A DNA stretch of 33,485 nucleotides from a virus. The notes below the pieces were generated by a model, which had not been told where the DNA came from, did not search any database, and saw only the letters and a program-made list of their open reading frames with translations. The stretch lies in the IMG/VR virus record IMGVR_UViG_3300042869_001541, positions 1 to 33,485 of that record. One strand, given 5' to 3'. The position numbers and the translations under genes are program-made. Positions 1 through 6,691 of this stretch are shown here, piece by piece (positions within the stretch are counted from its first letter, which is position 1; every line of letters begins with the position of its first letter).

Positions 1-114
1 TGGCGCACCGTCGGCGAGGGCCCGCAGTACTTGAAGATCGTGGGGAAAGTGCTGTACCGGCTCAAAGACATTGAGGCCTATGAAGAAGCCTGTCTGATCC
101 GTAAGGTGTTCTAG
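1..114 (+). CDS. Helix-turn-helix (MerR/excisionase-like) DNA-binding protein, C-terminal fragment
   Basis: The first 37 codons of the window read in frame to a TAG stop; the start lies outside. The visible stretch has the pattern W-R-(T)-x-G-x-G-P-Q-Y-L-K-(I/V)-x-G-K-V-L-Y-R-x-x-D-I-E-A-Y. This is typical of the second helix and wing of small helix-turn-helix proteins of the AlpA/excisionase/HTH_17 type, which bind DNA as regulators or recombination directionality factors. It is the only plus-strand gene left of the island and faces the minus-strand operon ending at 326. Whether it belongs to the host, the island or another element cannot be told from the fragment. Confidence 0.6.
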   Translation, partial: WRTVGEGPQYLKIVGKVLYRLKDIEAYEEACLIRKVF

Positions 115-274
115 GAGAGCACCCAAAGAGGCCCCGAACGGGTTGTAAATTGTTCGAACGACTTGGAATCAGTTCGAAATAGTCTTGGCGGAGCAGAACA
201 CTCTTCATCACAAACCGCCTAAATCCCCCAAGGGCAAGCCGATCAAGCACTTGGGGTCCGATTGATCATTCTAA
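115..274. other. Intergenic DNA with paired GTTCGAA sites
   Basis: No credible gene is seen between the stop at 114 and the convergent operon. It contains GTTCGAAC (152-159) and GTTCGAAA (172-179), two copies of a TTCGAA palindrome 20 nt apart, about two helical turns. It also has a CCCCAAG/CTTGGGG inverted repeat (226-232 and 250-256). These could be protein-binding sites or chance; no function is assigned. Confidence 0.3.
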
Positions 275-307
275 CTGTTGGGACGTCGACTTGAAGTTGC
301 CCAACAG
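275..307. terminator. Stem-loop after the accessory operon
   Basis: CTGTTGGG (275-282) pairs with CCCAACAG (300-307) around a 17-nt loop that itself holds GTCGAC and ACTTGAAGT palindromes. It lies about 20 nt past the stop of the last minus-strand operon gene (326). There is no U-run on either strand, so it would be a weak or Rho-assisted terminator at best. Confidence 0.35.
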
Positions 308-325
308 GGCGGCAGGTCATACAAG

Positions 326-694
326 TTATTTGTCTTCAACCTTTAAATTGCCGACGAGTTGAGCGTAGAAATCTGGCATTTCTTGCTCACTGAACTCCCA
401 CGCACCACACTCATTTCTGATGGCGTCCCACAACGACCACCCCCCGAAAGCAACAGCCGCTTGACCAATAATGCTCATGAATGCCGCAATCGCCTTATCG
501 GCATCAAGCTCTGCGTTCTCTTCATAAGCAAGCAATAACGCGATAGGCAAACCCTCGCCTACAGCCATCACTTTCCCCAGGTAGCCCTCCGGCCCCATAG
601 CACGCATTCTTTCGTCGATCGTATCTGCGATATTTTTCAGGTTTAGCTCGAAGGGCAAGCATTCCAAATTTAGGGAAATGGCAATAGTTTTCAT
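326..694 (-). CDS. Hypothetical protein, third gene of the sigma-54 operon
   Basis: A 122-residue soluble protein that I do not recognise. The ATG at 694 is chosen because GAGAG lies about 9 nt upstream and a longer TTG start would overlap the upstream gene. It is acidic, without signal peptide or strong membrane segment, although residues around 70-85 (S-I-I-G-Q-A-A-V-A-F-G-G-W) are a short apolar stretch. The gap to the previous gene is only 11 nt, so it should be co-transcribed with the two genes upstream. It may be a small effector, immunity or accessory factor of the island, but only its position supports that. Confidence 0.65.
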   Translation of the reverse strand: MKTIAISLNLECLPFELNLKNIADTIDERMRAMGPEGYLGKVMAVGEGLPIALLLAYEENAELDADKAIAAFMSIIGQAAVAFGGWSLWDAIRNECGAWEFSEQEMPDFYAQLVGNLKVEDK

Positions 695-705
695 TTGCAA
701 AGCTC

Positions 706-1215
706 TCAAACTTCAAATTTATGGAATTTCCAGTTGGCTCCAGATGGAATCTCAACCACTTGCGAATCTCCATCAAAAGCGTTTTCAATTGAATAAATGT
801 ATCGCTTGATGGCGTCGACATTTGGCTTTGGTCCACCCTGGTAAATATCCGGCATGGGCGGGAAGCTCCGATCAACGCCTTGGGCTTGTTTTCTTTTGAA
901 ATTGAACATCTCGAAAAATTTGTGCATCTTGTCCTGCTCACGCTCATTTGGAAAAACAATTTTCACGTGCGTAGAGCTTTCATGGATGGCTTCAACTCCC
1001 TGAAATTCGGAGACTCCAATTTGTGTGCCGTTGTTCAGAATCCACTCAATAATTTGCCTGTAGCAACTCCAAGGGAACAAGTATTCAAGCTGCCAGTCAT
1101 TGGACTTTTCGTCTTCTGACTTAAGAATAGCTTGAAGCATAAACAAGTCTGCTGCAAAGCTGAATTGCGCTGGCTTGCTCATTGAGTTCGGCTGTGGGCG
1201 TTGGTTAAAAAACAT
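706..1215 (-). CDS. Hypothetical protein, second gene of the sigma-54 operon
   Basis: A 169-residue protein of unknown function. The ATG at 1215 has a good Shine-Dalgarno (AGGGAA) about 5 nt upstream. The frame stays open to 1365, but that part is antisense to the conserved end of the preceding gene and should not be translated. It is rich in aromatic and charged residues (Phe-rich patches such as H-K-F-F-E-M-F-N-F-K-R-K-Q near residue 110) and has no membrane segments. It starts 10 nt after the stop of the UDG-like gene, so it is almost certainly in the same transcript. Confidence 0.7.
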   Translation of the reverse strand: MFFNQRPQPNSMSKPAQFSFAADLFMLQAILKSEDEKSNDWQLEYLFPWSCYRQIIEWILNNGTQIGVSEFQGVEAIHESSTHVKIVFPNEREQDKMHKFFEMFNFKRKQAQGVDRSFPPMPDIYQGGPKPNVDAIKRYIYSIENAFDGDSQVVEIPSGANWKFHKFEV

Positions 1216-1225
1216 GTTTTCCCTT

Positions 1226-2284
1226 TCACTCAACTGAATAGATGTTACGGAAGTAGCCTTGGCTAGACCATCGCCCAGGACTACCTTTGGGGTCCCAACA
1301 AGTAGTCCTGACCCTTGAGCCAACGAGTGTTTTGGCCTTTTGAGTGATCGCTCCATCAGGATCAAATGTGGACGTCTTCATATGCCGCTGACTTCCGTCG
1401 CCCATCACCAGTACAGTACAAGCTGAGCCGCGCACTATTTGATTTTCCTTAATACTCACAAGCGCATCTGGTTCGGACAGAATGGCAACACTCTTTTCGC
1501 TCTTAGCGGTCTCAGTCTCAGAATTGAAAGTTGCATGATCTTTGGCGGCAAGCTTTTTCAATTGCATGATCTGATCTGGTAGAACTTTGTTTCCCGCGTC
1601 GGGATCATCCACTGTCAGCTGAGACTCCGTTTGGGCATCACTGTCATCGTTGATCTCTGTTGAGTAGCGCCAAGCCACACCGCGCCACGACTTTGTTCGC
1701 CATGAGGCAGGATGCATCCGACGAATGGTTTGCACATTAGGAAAGTGCGTGCGTATTGAAGCCTCAACCAAGGACCTTAGCGGAGTATTCAGTTCAAAGT
1801 CATTGCCCTTGGTACAGCAGTTCATGACAACGTCATTCGGTTTAAGCAACGACCGAAGTCTTGAAACAAAATTGTCCTCGCCACCTTGCGCCCACACAGC
1901 TCGGAAGATTTTGTCGCGGTGCTCGGAAGTGCTCGTGCCGAGGGAGCATTGGTGTTGAATTGCATTGATCAGCACAAATCCAAATCCATCGACATCTTGA
2001 AGATTGATAACTTCATGCAGAAAATTGCGAATCATGTCTCCGGTAAAGCCCTTAGCCGGACCGATGTTGCCGATGAACTCATCAACGTGCGGCGACTCCA
2101 GAACCATTACTAAACACGGTTTTCCAGTTCGTTCTTGCGCTGCTACCCGCAATGGGAACTGTGGCTTTCCAACGGCGTCTGACAGGGGGCCAAGGTACTG
2201 ATCAGGACACGCTCGGACATCAAACGAATGCCCAGCCAGCGACACTGTGTTGCCGACAATTTGTTCAAAATTCAGTGTTGTCAA
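1226..2284 (-). CDS. UDG-fold-like protein with a C-terminal island-specific module
   Basis: 352 residues starting at TTG (2284). An in-frame TAG lies just upstream and AGGAG is 6 nt before the start, so the start is well fixed. The N-terminal ~200 residues show L-E-S-P-H (62-66), G-F-T-G-D (79-83), a hydrophobic strand L-I-N-A-I-Q-H-Q-C-S (105-114), N-C-C-T-K-G (155-160) and H-P-A-S-W (191-195). This order parallels the uracil-DNA glycosylase superfamily (motif A near GQDPY, LLLN strand, LWG strand, HPSP motif), so I infer a UDG-like fold that may act on nucleic acid. A charged linker (~205-285) follows, then a 66-residue C-terminal module (287-352) shared with the protein at 4102-5130. It is the first gene behind a sigma-54 promoter. 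The fold call is inference only. Confidence 0.75.
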   Translation of the reverse strand: MTTLNFEQIVGNTVSLAGHSFDVRACPDQYLGPLSDAVGKPQFPLRVAAQERTGKPCLVMVLESPHVDEFIGNIGPAKGFTGDMIRNFLHEVINLQDVDGFGFVLINAIQHQCSLGTSTSEHRDKIFRAVWAQGGEDNFVSRLRSLLKPNDVVMNCCTKGNDFELNTPLRSLVEASIRTHFPNVQTIRRMHPASWRTKSWRGVAWRYSTEINDDSDAQTESQLTVDDPDAGNKVLPDQIMQLKKLAAKDHATFNSETETAKSEKSVAILSEPDALVSIKENQIVRGSACTVLVMGDGSQRHMKTSTFDPDGAITQKAKTLVGSRVRTTCWDPKGSPGRWSSQGYFRNIYSVE

Positions 2285-2316
2285 TGAGATCTCCTAAGGT
2301 TCGTTGCCTTAATAAA

Positions 2317-2333
2317 TGCGAGATCTATGCCAA
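2317..2333 (-). promoter_or_regulatory. Sigma-54 (RpoN) promoter of the accessory operon
   Basis: On the minus strand the sequence TTGGCATAGATCTCGCA matches the -24/-12 consensus (TTGGCAC-N5-TTGCA) with two changes. It keeps the invariant GG and GC dinucleotides at exactly 10-nt spacing. The predicted start is near 2306, giving a leader of about 22 nt that contains the AGGAG site and TTG start of the 352-residue gene. The adjacent gene encodes a sigma-54 activator with an intact GAFTGA loop, which makes the site much more credible. Confidence 0.7.
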
Positions 2334-2392
2334 CCAACTTGTATCTAAACACCCTATATAAATCAAACACTTAGGCTGTTCAGCGGGTGGCT

Positions 2393-2434
2393 AATTGTAA
2401 ATTTATTTACATTTAAACAAATATATTTACAATT
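2393..2434. repeat. Inverted repeat, candidate upstream activator site for the sigma-54 regulator
   Basis: AATTGTAAATTTATTT (2393-2408) and AAATATATTTACAATT (2419-2434) are reverse complements at 15 of 16 positions, with a 10-nt spacer. The centre is about 107 bp upstream of the predicted sigma-54 start near 2306, where enhancer-binding proteins usually bind. It overlaps the last seven codons of the regulator gene. An AT-rich terminator is the alternative reading, but it has no GC stem. Confidence 0.5.
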
Positions 2435-3972
2435 CGCTCTCGGTTGTGCGGGGGTTCGACGTTCATGCCCAACCGTTTCATCCAATTAGCAAGAGTCTGA
2501 TGATTGGCAAAGCCAAGTAATTTTGCTGCAGTGGATTTGCGATGTCCTGATTGCTGCAAGGCATCGTTGATCAGGCTGCGTGCTACTTCATCAAGCTGTT
2601 CTTGCAAGTCGAAGCCGTCGCTCAATACAGGGGGACGATTCGGCACCGAAGATCGCGCGACAGGGAGCATCGCTGACTGGATGTCGCGGTCGGTAACGTC
2701 CGGACCTGAAGACCAAATGACTGCTCGCAACAGGGTGTGATACAGCTCGCGTATGTTGCCGGGCCAGGTGTGTGACTGCAATATCTTAAGTGCGGCCGGA
2801 CTAATGGACTTATGTTGTGCTTCGGGCCTGCCTGCCGAATCTGCGTTGATGCTGGCCAAAAAATGGTGTGCCAGTAACTCCACATCGCCAGTACGATCCC
2901 TTAACGGCGGCAGCTGAAGAATGCCTACAGCTAAGCGGTGAAAAAGATCTTCTCTAAAGCGACCTGCAGCTACATCGGCTGCTAAATCACGGTGTGTTGC
3001 CGCCAAGATGCGCGTGTTTATTTTGATGGGCTTGGACTGCCCCATTGGGGTAATTTCATGCGACTGCAGCGCGCGTAGTAATCGAACCTGCGTATCCAGT
3101 GGTAAGTCGCCCACCTCGTCAAGAAAAAGCGTTCCATCAGAAGCCTCCAGAAAGTGTCCCTTTCTGTCGGCAGTTGCCCCAGTGAATGCTCCTTTTTTAT
3201 GGCCAAACAATTCCGAGTTGGCCAACTCTGGCGCAATGGCTCCGCAGTTCACCGCGACGAACGGCTGTCCAGCCCTTGAACTTGCAGCGTGTATGGCCTC
3301 TGCAAACAACTCCTTGCCAGTACCGGTCTCCCCCAGAATTAGGACGGGTACCTCATATGCAGCAATTCGGCGTGCAAGGCCTATTTGACTGGCAACCGCC
3401 TGGCTTTGATGAATGATCTTCTCAAACTCTGGGGTTGAGAGTTGGGCTGCGTCAGACAGTCGCCGGACCCGCTCACCACTGCGTTGTAGATATTCTGGAA
3501 GGAAGTCGCTGGCCAAATCGAAGAAAAAATCAACAGGCTCGACGCCTTTTTCTCTGGAGGTTTGAATCAGCTTGGCTGGGAACCGCGTCTTGGAAAGAAT
3601 GATCCAGATGGCGGCCATTGCCGGTGTGCCAGGACTAACGTGAAAAGTGAGTTCTACGTCATCGCGCGGCAAGCCTGCTTGCTGGAGATTTGAACTGACT
3701 TGGGTGTAGATGTCCCCATAATCGATGGGACTGGTGAGGTCAACGCTGTACAGGTCGATTAAGGAAGAGTCGTAACTGGACACGGACTCCAGCCAAGTGC
3801 AGTAACTCTTGCTTCGATCAAAGTCGTAGTTTGTTAGCAGGTAGACGCGGTCGTAACGTTTTTTACCGCGCAATGCCGTCGCGATTGGGCCAAGGTCAGA
3901 GCCGCGCTTGGCCTCAGCGCATTCGTGGTCGGCTGCGCCGATCCATGCGATTAGCCAAGATTTGGGGTTCAT
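2413..3972 (-). CDS. Sigma-54-dependent transcriptional activator with a CARF/RtcR-like sensor domain
   Basis: 519 residues. Residues 1-~165 form an alpha/beta sensor with H-V-S-P-G-T-P-A-M (111-119) followed by a W-x-x-L helix, the ligand-loop pattern of CARF domains as in RtcR and Csx1-type proteins. The AAA+ domain (~185-420) is complete: Walker A G-E-T-G-T-G-K (214-220), GAFTGA (261-266) for sigma-54 contact, Walker B F-L-D-E (283-286) and W-P-G-N-I-R-E-L (403-410). A Fis-type helix-turn-helix follows (~460-500). It should hydrolyse ATP to open sigma-54 holoenzyme at the promoter just downstream. Unlike classical rtcR, no rtcA/rtcB genes adjoin it. The ATG has a poor Shine-Dalgarno, suggesting low expression. 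The ligand is unknown; a cyclic oligonucleotide or RNA end is possible. Confidence 0.88.
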   Translation of the reverse strand: MNPKSWLIAWIGAADHECAEAKRGSDLGPIATALRGKKRYDRVYLLTNYDFDRSKSYCTWLESVSSYDSSLIDLYSVDLTSPIDYGDIYTQVSSNLQQAGLPRDDVELTFHVSPGTPAMAAIWIILSKTRFPAKLIQTSREKGVEPVDFFFDLASDFLPEYLQRSGERVRRLSDAAQLSTPEFEKIIHQSQAVASQIGLARRIAAYEVPVLILGETGTGKELFAEAIHAASSRAGQPFVAVNCGAIAPELANSELFGHKKGAFTGATADRKGHFLEASDGTLFLDEVGDLPLDTQVRLLRALQSHEITPMGQSKPIKINTRILAATHRDLAADVAAGRFREDLFHRLAVGILQLPPLRDRTGDVELLAHHFLASINADSAGRPEAQHKSISPAALKILQSHTWPGNIRELYHTLLRAVIWSSGPDVTDRDIQSAMLPVARSSVPNRPPVLSDGFDLQEQLDEVARSLINDALQQSGHRKSTAAKLLGFANHQTLANWMKRLGMNVEPPHNRERIVNIFV

Positions 3973-4101
3973 CAGTCAAATCATATGTCATCCAGGACGC
4001 TTACTTCAAGTGAAATGCCATGTTGCTTCTCAGTTCGCAATCGTACTGATAAGATGGAATCCGTTGAAAAATTCGATTGACTGTAGATCTCGAAGGTCCC
4101 T
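3973..4101. promoter_or_regulatory. Divergent promoter region between the regulator and the coiled-coil gene
   Basis: 129 bp separate two divergent starts, so promoters for both must be here. On the plus strand TGATAAGAT (4047-4055) resembles an extended -10 (TGnTAAGAT) without a clear -35. I found no GG-N10-GC sigma-54 element on the plus strand, so the right-hand gene is probably not under the same sigma-54 control. AAGG before 4102 is its ribosome site. Confidence 0.3.
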
Positions 4102-5130
4102 ATGCAGATGAAAAAAAACGAACAATCCAAAGTAACCAGTTTTGGCGACATGAAGAAATTAGTCACGCCATCAACGGTGTTCGACATACACGAATTTGTG
4201 ATTAACCAAGTTAACGAATATGACTCTCTGGATGTTGTCGTCCTCTGCAATGAGCATGCTAACTGTGACTCTCTTCCGCTTCGCTATGGGATGCATTTCA
4301 AGACGGACGAGACAATTAGACTTTCACGCATTAAATTTTCAACAAGAACTCAAAAAGATCCAAATCGAATTGGCCTAGAGGCGTACTTTATTGACTCTAA
4401 CAACATTGAACAATCGGGTCAGTTTGTCATCGGGACACGCCGAGGCTTCGATAAGCCAGTTCTAATCACTGTGTGGCGTAACGACACCGACACTGAATTA
4501 CATCTTTCAGAAGTAATGATTAGCCTCAGAAAAGATGGCTACTTAACCCCAGAGGTACTCCTTGATTTGCATCCGATGTACATGCAAGGGAAGATTGCCA
4601 AACATGCGGATTTGGTAGTACTGCTAGGAAATACCTTGAGTGAGCAACAAGTACAAAGAATGAGTGAAATCGTGGCCGAAGTCGTCAGCAAGACTGATCA
4701 GTTGATTGCTGAACGGGATGCAGCAACCGCACTTGCACAAGAGAAGGCTCAAGACCTCGAAAAGGAAAAGGGAGATCATGCAATAACGAAAGAACGGGAA
4801 AAATTTCTAGAAAAAGAAATTGAGCGTTACAAGTTAGAAAAGCTCTCTGCAAGCCGGGATAACAAGCAAGCAACGCTTTCATCACCAGACACCTTAGTGC
4901 AAGTGCTTGAGCGACAAATCTATCGTGGATCAAGCTGTACCATTCTTAAAATGGGTGACGGAAGCCAACGTCACATGAAGACATCTACATTTGACCCCAC
5001 TGGATCAGTTACTGCCCATGCGAAAACACTTATAGGCAAACGTGTTCGTATATCTTGCTGGGACCCAATTAACCAACCCGGCCGTTGGAGCAATGAAGGT
5101 TATTTCAGAAACGTATACGCGACTGAGTAG
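4102..5130 (+). CDS. Coiled-coil protein with the same C-terminal module as the UDG-like protein
   Basis: 342 residues from ATG 4102 (AAGG 5-6 nt upstream; a second ATG at 4108 is possible). The N-terminal ~180 residues are an unrecognised, probably beta-rich domain. Residues ~185-260 are Glu/Lys/Ala/Gln-rich and should form a coiled coil, hence an oligomer. Residues 277-342 are the module shared with 1226-2284: M-G-D-G-S-Q-R-H-M-K-T-S-T-F-D-P, then A-K-T-L, C-W-D-P, P-G-R-W-S and G-Y-F-R-N, about 46 of 66 identical. The gene is clearly AT-richer than the prophage, a sign of transfer. It is divergent from the regulator and likely belongs to the same system, perhaps as sensor, scaffold or partner through the common module. 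Function unknown. Confidence 0.8.
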   Translation: MQMKKNEQSKVTSFGDMKKLVTPSTVFDIHEFVINQVNEYDSLDVVVLCNEHANCDSLPLRYGMHFKTDETIRLSRIKFSTRTQKDPNRIGLEAYFIDSNNIEQSGQFVIGTRRGFDKPVLITVWRNDTDTELHLSEVMISLRKDGYLTPEVLLDLHPMYMQGKIAKHADLVVLLGNTLSEQQVQRMSEIVAEVVSKTDQLIAERDAATALAQEKAQDLEKEKGDHAITKEREKFLEKEIERYKLEKLSASRDNKQATLSSPDTLVQVLERQIYRGSSCTILKMGDGSQRHMKTSTFDPTGSVTAHAKTLIGKRVRISCWDPINQPGRWSNEGYFRNVYATE

Positions 5131-5254
5131 CCATTAACTACATGAGTCGAAAGGCTCAGAGAATATCAAGCCAACTGAACCATAAGGATCGACTTGATAA
5201 CTCTTCGGGATCGAAGCAACCATGCGGCTCCACGAACTCAACGGAGCCCACAGC

Positions 5255-5452
5255 ATGCAAACCAGCCCTCAAGAACAAATCGACTCAAGGTCTGAACCCA
5301 GCCCTATGGCCATCATTGGTGCCATCCTCGCCCAAGGCGCTATCAGGAGGATTGATCGGCAGAAAAGAGAACAACTGGTTGCTCAAAAAAGCAGCAAAGT
5401 CTCTGCCTCCCGCCTGATCGCCAACCCAGGCAGCACTCTGCCGCCACCGTAA
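5255..5452 (+). CDS. Small hypothetical protein running antisense into the lysozyme gene
   Basis: 65 codons from ATG 5255, with GGAG 8 nt upstream. It has a helical middle (P-M-A-I-I-G-A-I-L-A-Q-G-A-I-R-R-I) and a basic stretch. Its last ~23 codons are antisense to the conserved 3' end of the lysozyme gene. Either it is spurious, or it is a host or island gene whose true 3' end was replaced at a prophage junction near 5380. The good ribosome site and plausible start argue for a real gene remnant; I am unsure. Confidence 0.4.
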   Translation: MQTSPQEQIDSRSEPSPMAIIGAILAQGAIRRIDRQKREQLVAQKSSKVSASRLIANPGSTLPPP

Positions 5453-5838
5453 ACCCACCTACGCAACTCCTTCGCCGCACCTGGCCAATCACGCTGATTG
5501 ACCCTCCGCCGAAGCGTTGAGGTCTGCAACCGACCTGCTCCAAGGTTGAAGGTGAAGTCAACAATCGCCGCAAGCCGCCCCTCCGGCTCAGTTGCCAGCA
5601 CCGGGCAGTAGCGCAGTGTGGCTCTTAATGCATCGGCCATGTCAGCAGTGAGATACGCCTCGCCCTCTTCCATGTTGATCGGCGGGTGCTTGGCATCGCA
5701 AAGATGGCCGTACCCGATGGTCCAAAACCCTGCCGGACAGACATACGGATAAGCGCGATCCGGGTCTGACTTGGGCGCCCGGCAGAATCCCTCGAACCGC
5801 TTGGCCAGGTTGATAGCTGCTTGAGGCACTTCGATCAC
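5383..5838 (-). CDS. Phage endolysin, GH24 (T4-type) lysozyme
   Basis: 151 residues, the usual length of phage GH24 muramidases, which cut the beta-1,4 bond between MurNAc and GlcNAc. The N-terminal helix carries K-R-F-E-G-F with the catalytic Glu (residue 16), followed by the F-W-T-I-G-Y-G-H beta-hairpin (about 37-45) and the F-N-L-G-A-G motif near residue 99. No signal or SAR segment is present, so export depends on the holin gene, whose stop overlaps this start by 4 nt (ATGA). It is the last clear phage gene on the left. Confidence 0.93.
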   Translation of the reverse strand: MIEVPQAAINLAKRFEGFCRAPKSDPDRAYPYVCPAGFWTIGYGHLCDAKHPPINMEEGEAYLTADMADALRATLRYCPVLATEPEGRLAAIVDFTFNLGAGRLQTSTLRRRVNQRDWPGAAKELRRWVYGGGRVLPGLAIRREAETLLLF

Positions 5839-6311
5839 GCCCGAACCTTGTCAAACACGCGACCCAAGAACCAGAAGTTCAGGACCCCGGCCCACAGCGC
5901 CTGGTCGGCTTCAGTCCAGGCGTGCAGAACTGCCGTACCCCAGTCAGCACCGGCAGACAAAGCCGCTGCGAATGCTGCCGTCTTCGCCGAGCAATACAGC
6001 GCCATGAACCAGTAGGTGATTACTGGGCGAACTGTGCTGGATAGTGCATCAGCCCAGGCCACACCAGTTTTTTCACCCTGGGTTCGAACGGCATCGCGAA
6101 GGGTTTCGATAGCGCCGGTGTTCCATGCGCCGTCGGCAGCTAGGCCGATCTCGGACATGCGCTGGGCACCACGCAGTTTCTCGAACTCGAGCGCCTTGTC
6201 TTGCATGGCCAACTCATGGCCGCGCTCCCCTTGGCGATCAAACCATTTCAGGACCTCGGGAGCCAGGCGAAAAGCGCCGCCCAGCAAACCACCCAACAGT
6301 GTTTCGATCAT
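5835..6311 (-). CDS. 3TM-type holin
   Basis: 158 residues. It resembles the phage and gene-transfer-agent 3TM holin family: an N-terminal apolar segment (L-L-G-G-L-L-G-G-A-F), a charged helix rich in Glu/Lys/Arg, the conserved S-T-V-R-P-V-I-T-Y-W-F-M segment, and two further hydrophobic stretches near the C-terminus. It would sit in the inner membrane and form the lesion that releases the endolysin. It overlaps the genes on both sides by 4 nt, giving a translationally coupled lysis cassette. Confidence 0.85.
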   Translation of the reverse strand: MIETLLGGLLGGAFRLAPEVLKWFDRQGERGHELAMQDKALEFEKLRGAQRMSEIGLAADGAWNTGAIETLRDAVRTQGEKTGVAWADALSSTVRPVITYWFMALYCSAKTAAFAAALSAGADWGTAVLHAWTEADQALWAGVLNFWFLGRVFDKVRA

Positions 6312-6607
6312 TGGGGACCTCCCATCAGCCGCAACTTGATGGCGATGCCGACCAAAAGTGCAGCGAGCACACCGGTGGTCAGAACCTTGACCGTGGTCTG
6401 CCAGACCGTTCGACGCGCCTCACGCCAGGCATCGATGAGCCCCCGCAGGTCACGGATATCACGGGCAGCGTGGCCGTTTTCGAGGCCAAGGCAGGCCAAC
6501 GCGCGCTCAGCCCCTCGTTCGGCTGCGCGTGTAAGCAACTCATCAAGGTCCTCCGGGCGCAGGTTCAGGATGTCAGCGCTCTGGGTGTTGGTGGATTCTT
6601 CTGTCAT
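6308..6607 (-). CDS. DUF6127-like small membrane protein of the lysis cassette
   Basis: 99 residues if started at ATG 6607, which has GGAG 6 nt upstream; the ATG at 6613 lies directly on the GGAG and is unlikely. A soluble N-terminal part with the R-A-A-E-R-G-A-E-R-A-L pattern and R-D-I-R-D-L-R-G-L-I-D-A-W is followed by a C-terminal transmembrane helix (V-L-T-T-G-V-L-A-A-L-L-V-G-I-A-I). Such proteins sit directly before holin and lysozyme in many alpha- and betaproteobacterial prophages. The exact role is unknown; a pinholin, antiholin or membrane anchor is possible. Confidence 0.78.
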   Translation of the reverse strand: MTEESTNTQSADILNLRPEDLDELLTRAAERGAERALACLGLENGHAARDIRDLRGLIDAWREARRTVWQTTVKVLTTGVLAALLVGIAIKLRLMGGPQ

Positions 6608-6617
6608 GGGCATCTCC

Positions 6618-6655
6618 AAAAAGAAAAAGCCCGCACTGGAGTAAACCAGGCGGGC
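6618..6655 (-). terminator. Rho-independent terminator of the tail-fibre/modification operon
   Basis: On the minus strand a GC-rich stem, GCCCGC (6655-6650) plus CTGG (6649-6646), pairs with CCAG (6639-6636) plus GCGGGC (6634-6629), with one unpaired T at 6635. TTTTTCTTTTT follows directly. It lies 37 nt past the radical SAM stop and just before the ribosome site of the lysis cassette, so lysis genes depend on read-through, antitermination or their own promoter. Confidence 0.8.
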
Positions 6656-6691
6656 GATTGATGAAACGGTTTGTTAGGTGGCCTAGGCTGT

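Noticed and set aside
522-959. 145-codon minus-strand ORF in the accessory operon
   Set aside because: It overlaps two better-placed genes in another frame and lacks a ribosome site.
1216-1365. N-terminal extension of the 169-residue gene
   Set aside because: The frame is open but overlaps the conserved end of the UDG-like gene, and the ATG at 1215 has a good Shine-Dalgarno.
2413-3972. Annotation as classical rtcR of the RNA-repair operon
   Set aside because: The sensor and AAA+ parts are similar in type, but there is no rtcA or rtcB nearby, and the target promoter precedes unrelated genes.
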